From the NCBI GenBank assembly GCA_943704495.1, contig CALSCR010002063.1, positions 29,329-59,465 of the forward strand: a stretch of 30,137 bases of DNA. Reading direction: 5' to 3'. This stretch comes from Pigoraptor chileana (lineage: Eukaryota > Opisthokonta > Filasterea). The notes under the pieces were generated by a model, which made no database searches, had not been told where the DNA came from, and worked only from the letters and a program-made list of their open reading frames with translations. The position numbers and the translations under genes are program-made. This document shows, piece after piece, positions 11,427 through 23,581 of this stretch (within the stretch, counting starts at the first letter, position 1; each line of letters starts with the position of its first letter).

Positions 11427-14400
11427 ATGGTGCCCGCTGATGCACGGGTGATGCGCGGGAGGGTATTGTCGCGTGTGGGTAGTGTGGGCGAAATGGGTGT
11501 GCCCAATGGCGCGAGGAATAATGCCGGCGATGCGGGTGCCCACTCTGCCGCGGCGTATGCGCTCCAGGCTAATCTCGTCGCGCTTCTCAATGATCCGACC
11601 CCCGAGGTGCGCTGTTGGAGTGAATGGGATCGCAAGGCAATCTTTTGGCCCAGGGTCTTATTTATGTTGATGCAAGTGTAGCGCTGATTCCATTTCTGTT
11701 ATCTTCCCAAACCTGTGTTCTTCCACAGGGACGGAAGGAGAATCAGATGATCTATGCGAAAGCTTGGGGGGAGGCGTGGACTCGCCCGGTCCTATCTCCC
11801 CATCCCGACATACCGCGGATAGCGCGATCGGACTTTGAACGATACTTAACGCGCATTTATGGGGTGCGTAGGCCAGTATTTCCTTGCGATGGTGTAGCCC
11901 TAATTTGATTTGCGCTGATTCCAGTCTGGATTGGATTGGCCTCTACAACAAAGGCTTGCATAGTACTGAGAGTTCTCCATCCCATCCGACACTTACAAAC
12001 ACACACAGGACAATCCGTACCGCCAAAAGCCGCTTGGTCGGCCGCTAGCGCCCGAGCCAATCGGCCTTCCTGATGTGTCTGACAGCGACGAGGCTGTGCG
12101 TGACCCGGCAGCTGTGCGGAGGAAGCTCGAAGGTGGGTATCCTCGTGAATTGTAGACCCCATGCATAATGGCGCCACGTGCCGTGTCGGGCTCATCGATG
12201 ACCGAAACTAGCATGCTCGAACAAGTCACTCACCCTTGCGCTTTTTTGTTTGTGCGCTCCGTTTGTGAATTTAGAAGCTGCGCAAACCATCAATGATGCA
12301 CTTGTAGATGTTCCGCAAGAAGTGTTTTCGCCTGAGTTTCGGCTGAGCGATCCTGCCATATTCGAGTCAATCCTGCGTGTGGAGGAGCACATGCGGCTTG
12401 AGGCGGAAGGTCGCGCCCACTTTATGTCCTCATGCAAGCTGCACCAGGAGAAGGTGGGTTTGTGTCCGTCACAGTAAACATCAATTGCAAATAGGCTTAG
12501 AATTTTCACTCGTTGCTCACTCGCAGTGCACGCGTGTCAATTTTGTCCCATGCAGCTCTCCCATTACCTCGATATGGTGGAGATGCAGCTCGCCCGACAG
12601 ATTTCCCTCCGCTCGGGTGCTTTTTTTGGGGCCATGCGGTCCCAGGATGATTTGTACGATGAGGTTGACAGCTGTTGTCTGGAAATTCACACGCTCCGAC
12701 GTCAGCTTGCGGTTGCGGATGGGGCTCTTGTTGTCGGCGCCCTGGATATTCCACAGATGCTGCGACAGCGGACGAACACGGTGTTACTGTACCGGAAGGT
12801 GGGAGCGCAGCCTCTGTCTCCTCATTGTCAGGACTGTGGAACTGGTCGTCCATATTGGATGATATGACTTGTTATATATTGTGGGTTGGGTTGCGCATTT
12901 CATGGGGCTGCAATGGCGGCGGCTCCGTGTGTCCTTCTGATTGAATCTGATGGAACCGTCGCCCACCTGATCTGGGCTTGTCTCTATTGCACTCTTGTCC
13001 GTTTGCAGCTGCGACTTATGATGAGCGTGCAGCAAACCCAGCCGACCATTCAGCTGCTCCTTGCATCGTCCGATTACGTGCGCGCCCTCGAGCTCATCGC
13101 GGCAACGCATGAAATTCTGCACACGGAGCTTGCGGGGGTCCAGTGCTTCAGGTGATTGATTCGAAAATGATAGTCTTTTCCGTGTGGTCTTCTGTTTTCT
13201 CCGCCTCATTCTCAACCGATGGATGATCAATGTGTCGTGCAGGCATTTGGGGTCGCAGCTCGCCGAAATGGGACGACTTATAGGTACGATGATGGAATCC
13301 GACCTTCTCGCGTGTGCTCTCGATTGTGCAACAGCCGCGGGAGACGGCAGTGCGCTTGATGAAAGCACTGCACTTGCCGCTGTCGAACATCGAGCCGACA
13401 GATTCCACGACCGCTTGGCGCCAATTCTTCTTGGGCTTGTACACGCGCACAAGACGGCATCACTTGCGGCATATCGGGAGGCGGTTCACACACGCATCAA
13501 GCTTGCCATCAAAGAGGTGGGTGGCAGTCCCTTATTGTGTAACCGTGGTGAGAGCGTGCGCGCCGGGTGTACTGTGTCGCGAACTCATTTCCTTGAAGTT
13601 GACTGTAATATGTACCTTTCATTTTTGCAGTCGGTATCCAACTACCTCTCATCTGTCAATGATGACGTTCTTCGGACCGAAGCAAGTCTGGGTGACGAAA
13701 AAAAGACAAGGTAGTCCAATGTGTCTACCATGGAATTCGCTCGGTGCTCACACAATCAGTCACCATAACAATGTGTCTGCTCGGTGATGTTGGTAGTGCG
13801 ATTATTCTCATTTATAATCATAATTGTTTATTAACCAATTATGGCCTTATAGATTAACCCGCTATGTTTGTATTGCAGCTCTCTCACTGAGCAAATGCGA
13901 CAGTTGGGGTTTCGTCACTGGCTCCAGATGCTCGCGTGCATCTATGCAGCACTTGGCGACATTCTCGTTGGTTTGCGGGCAGTGCACTCGATCATTGCGT
14001 CGGTTGTCGGTGATGGGCTGCAGGCGCCGTCGTTTTCGACTGCGCATGTGCAGCGCGACGAGGACGCATCCGGACGGAGTGGTCGAGGTCACGTGCCCCC
14101 GGGAAAGAGCGCATCTGCACCGACGTTGGATTCGTCCCACAGCGATGTTGTGACTGGCGCGTCGTCAATCTACGCCGGCGATGCACTGGAGGGCGACGAG
14201 TTGATTGCGGCGCTTGCGGGGAGCGCGCCGCCCAGTCATGTGCCGAATGCAGCCGTGAAACCCGACTTTATTGCGCCGTCCATTCCAGATGCGGGTGGCA
14301 GCACATCGGCACATGACGCCATGGGCGTGCCTTCGGTCATTTCCTCTGATTCTGGTGACCGGGTGCGGTTTTTGCGAGATAGCGACGAGTTACTCGCGTC

Positions 14401-16123
14401 TGCGGTGGAGCTTGCCCACGCTCGGTGCGCAAAACTGCTTGGAGTGCGGTCAAATCAAACCGAACGCCTTTCGTCAGGCGATTTCGTTCAGTTTTTTCGC
14501 TCATGTGATGCATTTATTGCCGCAACCGAGCTGGTCGCGCGAAGAGGAGGCCTTGGGTTGAGAGGTGCGCTGCTGTCCCAGGCGAAGCGCTTCATGCTGA
14601 GTTTTCACGACCAGCGCGTTGTGTCGCTCTCAGCTCTGTTGAGGGAGGAGCGCTGGGTGCAGTCGGAGGTCGCTTCAGAACTGCAGGCGATTGTTTTGCG
14701 CCCCCTGGAGCTCATCCCTGACGGCATCGCCGCGTCGGCGGGTCTCTTGTCTGGTAGTGTCGACCGGACCGATGCTGGCACCCTGCGAATTCAGGGGCGC
14801 GACTACAGGGTTGCGGGATGTGCCCTCATGTTTTTGAAAATGGTCACCGAGTACTGCGAGTGTGCTGCCGGGATACCCGCGCTCGCCGTGGATGTCATGA
14901 GTCGGCTATGTCTCCTTCTGAAGGTGCGCTAGAGAATGAGTGACGACTTATGAACTTTGCTTGTCTGTTTTTGAAGCATTGTTAATGTTGTGAACCCACT
15001 TGCAGCTGTTCAACACGGAGACGTGTAAGCTTATTTTGGGCGGCGGCGTTGGACTAAAGACCATCACTGCGAAGCATCTCGGTTGGTTGCCTGCAAATAT
15101 CCTTCTGCTCTTTTGAGATGAAAATGACCATTATTTGTTCTTATCCCGTTTTCTCGGTTTGCTGGATGTTGGCCGATCGTAGCTTTGACAGTCCAGACGC
15201 TCTCGGCGGTCGTGGCGCAAATCCCTGTTGTGCGCGCATTGTTGTCGTCGCAACTACCTGAACGACAGCGGGTGATGCTCTCCGAGCTTGACCGCATCAA
15301 CAAGGTCTGTTACGCACATGCATGTTGTCCCGTCCATTGATGTAGATGTTGTTGGTGACCGTTCTGCTCTATGCTCTGCTGAATGTACGTGGCTTGTATA
15401 CCCCCCTTTTGTTTCTGTGCAGGATTATGTGGACCATATCGATCAAATTCGGAAGAAAATTGTGTCCATAATGAATGACGTTTTCTCCCACGTTCTAAAG
15501 GTACGTTGGGTCCGTGACCTGGCTTGTCATCTTGTTTTACATTTGTTTGGCACGTCTCGAGGTCTGAGACATCTGACAACGCGCAACTGTCTGTCAGGAT
15601 TTTCGGTTGGTAGACGATCTCCCGAGTGGAACGGCCTCAGCATACATGCGCGCTCTTGTCAAGGAGACTGGCAAGCTGCACAAGGTTCTGCAGGACCTTT
15701 TACCAGCAGACGACATGAAGGTGCGTCATCTTTGGCGACAACCCCGTTGCCATTGCGGCCCAAGTTACCTTCACCTTCGGACACTCATCCACATATGGTT
15801 GTGCTGTTTGTATCTGTAGTTGATCTTTGGACAAGTGTTTTCGCTCTACAACTCAAGGCTCCAAGAAGCATATTCTAAGGTGGACCTGCGCCAATCATCG
15901 CTTCAAAAACGGTAAGTCTCGCCTTGCTGTACTCACGATGGCCGCCTTGTCCGTCTGCAGCAGAGAACTATCCTCGCACCCGCCAGGCCGGGCACTCACC
16001 TTCTATACATTCATGTGCAGGGTAAATACGGACGTTCGTTTTTTCATTGACAATCTGACCGGCCTCGGGGGTGGGATGCAGGGTCCGGGGAACGACCTCT
16101 TGGCGTTCGCACGGGCACATTGA
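11427..16123 (+). CDS. VPS54: GARP complex subunit VPS54
   Basis: Fifteen exons join in frame to 998 residues, close to human VPS54 (977): 11427-11606, 11729-11863, 12009-12132, 12275-12453, 12556-12798, 13009-13151, 13243-13516, 13631-13710, 13879-14923, 15006-15081, 15183-15304, 15423-15500, 15598-15720, 15820-15911 and 16021-16123. The family forms the GARP tether that captures endosome-derived vesicles at the trans-Golgi. Diagnostic blocks are LSHYLDMVEMQLARQIS, QQTQPTIQLLLASSDYVRAL, HEILHTELAGVQCFRHLGSQ and, in the C-terminal Vps54 domain, DYVDHIDQIRKKIVSIM, with KLHKVLQDLLP and DVRFFIDNL after it. Residues about 505-610, inside exon 9, are a Ser/Gly/Asp-rich, probably disordered insert. 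The stop lies 165 bp from the stop of the convergent receptor gene. Confidence 0.96.
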
Positions 16124-16254
16124 GTACAGTAAAGGAGCATGTTCGGACAGCTGAATCACCCAATTGAACCACACTAGCAAAGGGCATTCACATCCACATG
16201 AGAAGCGAGTCGAATTCCATTAGACTGTATGTGCTTGTTTAATAATTGCAGGCA

Positions 16255-16276
16255 GCGGCGGCGGCGGCGGCGGCGG
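16255..16276. repeat. (GGC)n trinucleotide repeat
   Basis: About seven GGC units a dozen bases past the stop of the receptor gene, so its mRNA would carry a (GCC)n run in the 3' UTR. Confidence 0.85.
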
Positions 16277-16288
16277 TAGAGGCGCCAA

Positions 16289-19200
16289 TTAGTCCTGGTC
16301 GGGCCTAACCACAATTTCGGATAGGTCGGGTCGTTTTGATGCGATTGCGTGACCCTTGTCGACGTGGCGATTGCCATGTCGCATCATTATCTGCCTGAGC
16401 TGCATGTGATTAATGTGCAACAAGAAGGTAAGATGGGAAAGAACAGGATCATAGCGGAGTCCAATGGCACGGCACAACAACCTATGGTGCAACAGGGCAC
16501 ACCTTTTCATTGTCTCGCATGAGTCGCTTGCACTCGTCCTGGAGGAGAGTGAATGCACGGGCATCACCGGTGCCGCTGAGCTTCGAGTCCATGTCCGTCA
16601 TGCGTGTCTGCGATGAGTCTCCCGTCGCCGACGTGGACGTTCCGTCGCCCTTGCCCAGCCGATGGGCGCGATGTTTCGGGAAGAATATCAGCGCAACGGC
16701 CATCCCCACGGTGAGGTCGACCTGAATCGCAGTGAGCGCAAACGTGATGTTGGAATCCTTCGAAACGGCGAACTGAATGATGAGCTGTACAATAACGCTC
16801 ACGAAAAACCAATTATATACAGAAGCGCTGATAAATTTCGACTCGTTGAAGGCGTTGGGGGTCTTCCGCACGACAAACGCAAGGCGGATACCGTAGAGAA
16901 GAACGATCAATTCGACGATCATGATGACATAATTCCACCAGTTTGTGTGGCACTGCGAGTTGATCTTATCATCCACGAGTGTATATCCGCTCGACGACTC
17001 AGTGACTGTCAGCCCGGAAGTGGTCTCCACGTACGGTGCACCCGCAGCAGACCATATGATCATGTAGGCAATGAAAACGGACACGGCACCCGCAAAATAG
17101 CGAAAGAGAACGACGTCGTTGAGGCGCACTTTTTTGTTGAGCTTGGAATTAAAAATGATTGCAATGCTGCACAGAAAACCGTACCAACGTGATTGGAGTC
17201 AATGCTCATGCATGGCGAAGAGAACGCGATTCAAACACAGAGGGGAACACAGACCAACAGCGCATAACCAGGCACAGAATGGCCCACTCACCGCTGCGTT
17301 TTGAGCACGAGTGCACAGAGGATAAATGCAAACCCAATATGAATGCACCACTGCTGCACAGTGCAAAGGGCAGACGTTGGAGTTGGGTAGGCAAAGAAAA
17401 CCCATGAATACGATATGCACGATCTGCAAAAGACAAAAGAGGCAGGTACCAGAATCCGTCGTGTTTAGCAGAATTGTTGCAGAAAGCACTCTTAAATCGG
17501 ACGGTTATGATCCAAAAGCTACACAGACAAACGTCATTAAATAATTGATATAGTCATCACGTCTGGCAAAGAGCACAAGAAAAAGCCTGACTTGAATCCT
17601 CTCTCACCCCGCCAAAATGAGCGCCAAGAACTGTGGACTCGCCGATTTGAAGATCTTGACCTCACGTGATTGATACAGGCGGATGCTCATAACAATCGAC
17701 ACGCAAACGAGAACGCAGCCCAGCGAAAGAAAGAAAATGTAGACTCCCTCCACACGGTTGTCCGTCGCTGTGTTATTCGGAATAGCCGCCAACAAACGGA
17801 GCTCACGATCAGCCAAGTCAACGACCCAAGCCTACTGAGCATGCGTGTCTAAACACACCTTTGCACACACGCACACTACATATATAAATACATATACAGA
17901 CACAGACACAAACACAGACACACAGAGACACACATACTGAGGCACACATACACACACACAGAGCAACGCATACCCTCTGGCAGCACAAGTAGCTCAAACG
18001 GAGACCCAGAAATCGAATCGTTTCCATAGAGGACTGTGACATTGTAAGTCCCTGGCATGTTCACCGTGAACCAGACCGGGTATCCATCATCAAGGCTTGT
18101 GTAATCGCTCACGGAGACAGATTGCTGCATGGATGGAAATTCGTTGCTGACAAAATTCACCGTAAAAATCTTGCCGTTTTTGGCGGGGGAAGGGTTGCCA
18201 AACTTGTCCGCACTGTAAACGAAGAAGCGCGCGGGGTAGGTTGCGACAACCTTTTTAATGCCTGGTCCGTACGTATACGTCTGTGCAACATCTGGCTCCT
18301 GTATGGTTGAATGTTGATCCATGAATCCGCTAAAATGTTATTCGCCGCGTTCGCTCGCATATAAAAAAACACCAAGAGGTTCATAAGCACATCAAACTTT
18401 CAAAGCAACTTTGGATCCCAACTAGTCAAGTATCACTAGTAGGCAGATTATGCTCATGGACTCAGACCATATCACCCTCCGAGTGAATGCATACTATAGC
18501 TCGACAACTCCCTTATCAGCACTGAAATGAAATGGTGAAAGGAAATAAATAACATCAAAGAGGCCTCTATACATGTGCACTGGTGCCAGCAGAGAGAACA
18601 AGACACAAGAGTGTTAATAAAAAACAGACCTCAGGAAGGACAGAGATGTTGAATGGACTCCCCACGATATCCACGCGGTTGAGCGTAATCGACAATTTGT
18701 ACGGTCCCGACACCGTCGCAAGATAATCAATTGCGTATGTGCCGTTGGAAAAGTCCTTAATGTCCGCACGAAAGTATGCCTGATACTGCCCAATGGAAAA
18801 CCCAAACGCAGAGAGTTCCTCTCCACCAAACTCGACAAATCGTCCCATCGTATCACGGACGCGGACCAAAATGCGGCCCGTCTGACCAGCGGTGCCAAAA
18901 GTCAGCGCATCTCCAGTTGCGGTGGTCTGCAAGGGGTCCGTCTGTACTGCATAGAGCAGGTCGGTGTCATCGAAATAGCTCCCCGGGGGTTTGCAGCCGC
19001 CATACATCAATAGCCCCTCACTGACAGAATCAATTGTGTGTGACCAACGGCGCGGTGGGGCAGTTCCCTTGACAACCGGGACCGACCATGTGAGAGTGGG
19101 AAGGTGCAGTGCATACACAGCATCATCATAATACCTGCATTGGTTGACGTGATTACTAATGGGTCAATTCGGACACCAGGAACAAGGGAGGCCTGTTGTG

Positions 19201-21501
19201 ACTGTTGCACTGCAAGCAAACATCAGTATGTTCTCATAACGTTCAAGATTAGTCAGAAACGAACCAATCTCCAGCGCTATCGAGGTATCCGCCGCCCACT
19301 GAAAACGCAGTGTTATTCACGAGAGCAAGTCCACCAAATGATGTATCCGGCGGCACGGCCCCATCTGGCATTGCCGTCTGCACATTCCCTACAGTCCATT
19401 GATTTGTGGTCACATTCCACACATAGACCTCATGATTGAAGCAGTCGGGCCCGCCAGTGTCTGCAATCATAATGCAACAGCAGGCAAGCGAGAGTGATTA
19501 GTAGCCCACCAACACACACGCAGCCATGCATCACAGAATGTCCATCGCCAGAGGAATAGTAACATGCTCAACCCACTGGCGGAAGAGCAAGTCCAGCCTC
19601 CGACGATATAGACGGCCCCAGAGTAGTACACGCAACGGGCGCCGCTCAATGGAGGCGGCACAGTGCAGTTTGCGGGGGTGCATGATGCGAGACCGCAGTC
19701 GGTGGACGGGGCATTGGTGTTCGAAGTGTTTGTCCAGTATGACAGAAAATTCTGCACAACAATCGAAATGCGTTCCATGACGGGTAAGATTGCAAGGATA
19801 TTCAAATAGACACGCACGGTCACCATGCATAAAAGGTCCTCACATCATACGTCGCATTGATTGTAGCCGCACTATCCGCATCGGTCAGAGAGCCAAGGAA
19901 AGCCCGCGAAGCAGTGATGGCGTCTGCGGATGATTTTGCGGCAGCCCTGCACACAAGACGGTCACAGATCGCCGCATCACATTATTTTAGTGATAAACGT
20001 CGATTGCGTACCACAGTGAGAGCAAAAAAGGTCGAACGGAGAAAACTTACGCGTTCTGGGCAGCAGCATCATCAAGCCACGATCTCACTTTAGTAACGTT
20101 GAATGGCGTGTTTCCCTGTGATTACAGACATGCGGAGAAGTGCACACTCGTTAGTCGAAATCCGCACCCATTGCCTCACTTGTGACACGACACAGTCGCG
20201 CAGTAGGAGGATCACATGTGCTGCTGCTGTCGAGTGGGTCACCTTTCGCTGCGAGATGACCAGTGCACTAATGCCATCTGCAAGGGTTGCCACATCGCGA
20301 AACTTGGATGTCTCCCTGGCCGTGTTTGAAAGGGGTGTGTAGGTGGACCCGTCCGGACAATTATATGCCACTACAGACCACGACCAGTTCGATGTTTCTG
20401 CAGAAAAAATACACAGGTGACGACAGATTGTCATTTATGTGACAAAACGACTTGTCATATCCGAGATCGACACGAGCGACACCTTACCGAGAGTGTATGC
20501 GCGGTTCTGCAGTATGTGATTGTGACCGCGGAAAAAGCAGTTAGCACAGTTGCATGCGCATCAATGGGTGGTGCAAGCAAGCAACGAAATTTTGCGACAG
20601 AAAACACAGACAGACCTGGTCCGTTTCATAGTAATAGCCCCCGAAAATGAAAACTTTCGAGCCGAACGAAGTGACAGTTCCCCAGGAGACCCCGGGAGGT
20701 GCATTTGCAGTACCCGTGACGGAGGGCTGCGGCGGTAAGATGACAAAAGTGAGCATTGGAAATTCCAGCGCTTGAACTAATTCGCTTACAAAAGTTTCGA
20801 TCAGAGGTAGCGCTGTTGCAAAAGCACCTGTATCCACGTTGGGTTTGAAGAAGACAGATTGACGTAGTGAACGTCATTAAGTGTGGTATCAGTCTCGTCG
20901 ATTCCGCCAATGACAACGAAAAGGGATCCCACGATTGCCTGCATTTCAAAAGGGAAATTTCAGATGCAATTCCATTGCGGGGCGCATCTGGCCCAGGGGC
21001 AATGCAACCAAAGACACACCCACCGCGGCTGAGGCGGACCGCGGTGATGGTTGGGTTCCATTGACGGCGATCTCAGTCCACTTCTCGTTCAGCGGGTCAT
21101 ATCTGAGGAGCGAATTGTACCTGCGATATTGCATTGGAGCTGTTAACAAGTTGCTTAAGAAGTAAAATGACCGAATAGACTCTCAGGTGAACCCACTTCA
21201 GCAGTGCACCATCTTTCTCAGAATAGCCGCCAAACACGTAGACTTCATCTCCGAACACGCTGCTGGCATGATCGCAACCGGGGTGTGGACGGATTCCATT
21301 CTCTTCAACGACCCTGCGTAGGAAAACACCCAATCACACTTCAGCGCTCTGCAAAACATGGCGTCAAACAGATGAGAAGGCAGCAAGTGTTGGAGCAAAG
21401 GCGAACCTCCAGGCGTATTCGGTGGCCGCACACTGTGTTGACAAGAACACGGCGGCCAGGATCACAATTGAACAGCGCACCAAGCAGCGCATTCTTGACA
21501 T
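16289..21501 (-). CDS. Class C-type seven-helix receptor with Kelch and filamin-repeat ectodomain
   Basis: Seventeen exons give about 1072 residues: 21501-21407, 21313-21197, 21120-21024, 20938-20828, 20726-20616, 20506-20488, 20397-20243, 20115-20051, 19946-19844, 19751-19577, 19460-19265, 19134-18630, 18298-17960, 17831-17608, 17423-17292, 17166-16503 and 16399-16289. A signal peptide (VILAAVFLSTQCA) leads into Kelch blades at about 40-470: VYVFGGYSEKDG, LFVVIGGID, VFIFGGYYYET, VYIVGGW, FSVGGGY and GLLMYGG. A non-Kelch insert lies at about 200-325. Two filamin/ABP280-type repeats end in GSPFNISVLPE and GSPFELLVLPE. A family 3 seven-helix core follows: SASPQFLALILAG, then Cys-x3-QQW-CIHIGFAF in TM3, KTQRIAIIFNSK, and NESKFISASVYNWFF in TM6. 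There is a Ser/Thr-rich tail and no Venus-flytrap domain. The end of exon 13 (17960 or 17974) is uncertain. ATGs at 21534 and 21525 could also start it. Ligand unknown. Confidence 0.85.
17880..17962. repeat. CA-rich imperfect microsatellite
   Basis: (CA)n/(CAGA)n tract filling the intron between the second filamin repeat and TM1 of the receptor gene. It obscures the exact 3' end of exon 13. Confidence 0.8.
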
Positions 21502-21534
21502 AGCGCCCGTATCGAGGCGAGCCATTGAGCACAT

Positions 21535-21985
21535 CCGAATCTTCACAGTGATTTATGCGACATGTCGCCTTTACTACTGATGTATTTTCTTGTCAGTTTG
21601 GGGTCTCCCATTGTAGCCACACTGTTGCACCACAGTCAGGTTACGCGCGCCCAGTCAAACAATCACCCGGGGGTGTTGATTTGAAACATTCGGCGTTTTC
21701 AGAGCCGTTGACTCATTTGAGTCTGCGCCCACTCTTGATCGACTGGCTGTTCAAATCGAATGAGGGGACTTTACCCAGGGGTACTCACTCACTCACGCTC
21801 TGACTTTACCTCTGTTCAAATACCACTGCATAAAATCCATCAAAAATCACTTTTCGTGGAGTGCAGAGTGTGCCGACATGGTCTGTGAATTTCAGTCCAC
21901 GTTAATAGCCGGTACAATCTTTTCAATTTGTATCTTTTTTGATACTGCACGGTTGGTCGGCACCCATGTTTAGTGCGAGCGGCCG
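21535..21985. other. Intergenic region, nothing recognised
   Basis: About 450 bp between the receptor start and the TXNDC15-like stop, both minus strand. It presumably holds the receptor promoter. I see no RNA gene, repeat or further exon. Confidence 0.5.
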
Positions 21986-23209
21986 TCAGTAAGGCTTGCA
22001 CACGTACCAGCACATGAAGGCGAACACATAGAGTGACGATAGGCACAGCAGTATGTCGTCACCGAAGCGTTCTTCAGGAGTCGAGTGCGGCTGATCCGCG
22101 TCGAATCCAGTAGGGTTGCTTGGCCCCCGTGCCGATTTCTTAGGGGCGCCAAAGTCTGCGAAGAAAACAATTTAAAAATTGCAGAACGTATCAATTGCCT
22201 GAATAGAAAGGAGGGGGGAGGGGGGAGGGCCAGATTGCTGAGCACCGAAAAATAGCAAACAACGCACCATACAAAACGGTAGCAAACTGGAGCACATCGT
22301 CAAGGGTTCCTGATCCCGACCGACGAGCAACAACACGGCCATTACGTATTGCCAGGATTGAAGGCACTGACCACACTCCAAATCGCCCAATCAATCTGGC
22401 AGACGGGGAGAGATGTAGGATTCAAGTCAGTGATCCATCAAATATAGTGGCGGAGTCATGGATGGGTTTCATCATGCAATTCTTCGTACAAAGCAGCATA
22501 TTCACCCTCGAGCTTCTTGCACGTCCACAACAGCTGCCGCAGATATTAGGAGAGCACGACTTGCTTCTTGGAAGACATTTTTCAATTGTCTTGAGAAAGG
22601 GCACCATTCTGCATTCACCTAAAAATAATGGCCAAGAAGTGAGTATCACCAACCAACAGCAAACTGTGAACAGAAGGAGGACATTCGATCGACGTACTAG
22701 GATAAACACAGGTTCCGGAAAGTTGGCGTAGTCTTTTAGTAGGGTTGCCAGTGAGTCCTCCGTCACATTAAGCAGAGCATGGTCCCTGTCGCAACCGCTT
22801 TCCGATACTGCAACTGGAAAGGGAACATGGCTGAGCACGAAGTATGGATGATCGCTGCAGCGTTCATACACAACTCAAAAGAAATATTCTCAAGATTGCA
22901 AGGAGTAGTTGTAATGGAAGCGGGTTGCTTACCAATCGAGCAAGACGACCATCTGTGCGGTGCAAATGTGCGGCTCTGGTGGTTGGTGGACGTGCAAGGC
23001 AATGCCCAAGTGACACTTTCAGTGATGACTTCACGCCCACAGTCCGAATGTGCACCTTTGAAACTGTGCTTGCTCCATTCGGCATCGATAACGCAGCTCC
23101 GTGCCGCCGGACATACAGTGGTGGTGACAGTCACATCCCCACTGCAGATGCCTAAGGAGCACAGCACAGCAGCGGCAAGAAGCAAAGCAGTGCTGCTGCG
23201 ACAACCCAT
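21986..23209 (-). CDS. Membrane-anchored thioredoxin-fold protein, TXNDC15/APR-like
   Basis: Five exons (23209-22933, 22813-22698, 22618-22506, 22395-22268, 22155-21986) give 267 residues. There is a signal peptide (TALLLAAAVLCSLGICSG), then a Cys-rich lumenal segment of about 80 residues with six or more Cys. A thioredoxin fold has NAEWCPFSRQL (Cys about 137, C-x-x-S) and the cis-Pro loop GVWSVPSI (Pro about 180). A single C-terminal membrane helix at about 245-263 and a five-residue tail complete it. The C-x-x-S site has one Cys, so a full disulfide cycle is unlikely. The topology matches TXNDC15, an ER/ciliary transition-zone protein mutated in Meckel-Gruber syndrome, while WCPFSR is also typical of plant APR-like proteins. 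I cannot decide between these. It is divergent from the RDM1-like gene. Confidence 0.8.
22207..22230 (+). repeat. G-rich run with quadruplex potential
   Basis: GGAGGGGGGAGGGGGGAGGG on the plus strand. In the minus-strand TXNDC15-like transcript this is the pyrimidine tract of the last intron (22267-22156), which may be its main role. Confidence 0.6.
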
Positions 23210-23581
23210 ATAAAATTGGCAACGAGTAACCGCGGACTTCATGCGGCCGCTGTTGAAGACTGCAGTCCGTTTCAGACTGCCAATCGCATTCGGTTTATCA
23301 CAGTGCCGCAGACGGGCGGCTTCGCCCCTGGTTGCGATGCACAATTGCCGACTGAGATGACAGACTTTGATGAGTATGGATCATCAGCGGTCATCAATAA
23401 AATTGGCGCCATTTGGTGAATTTGAACCGCGGGAGGTCAGTGAGTCGTCAACTCGCTCCGTACCCTTTTGAGTTGTGTACAATATCACTCCGATCATGAA
23501 CAGACTTATTATTAAGGTGCAATCAAATAAATACCAAAGAGAATAGTCAAAGTTGTATTGTTTACGAAGCCTCCCGCCGTT
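23210..23581. promoter_or_regulatory. TXNDC15-like/RDM1 divergent promoter with E2F-like motifs
   Basis: 372 bp between divergent starts. TTGGCGC at 23403-23409 fits the E2F consensus TTSSCGC, and GCGGGA at 23429-23434 is an E2F core on the other strand. The TATAAAA-like run next to the TXNDC15 ATG is AT-rich sequence of unclear role. Confidence 0.35.

Noticed and set aside
12784-13452. 222-codon open frame on the minus strand
   Set aside because: It lies across VPS54 exons 6-7 and their introns, where the plus-strand frame has clear family motifs; the antisense product has none.
23210-23344. N-terminal extension of the TXNDC15-like protein upstream of 23209
   Set aside because: The frame is open, but the ATG at 23209 places the signal peptide at the very N-terminus, as expected for a secreted or membrane protein.
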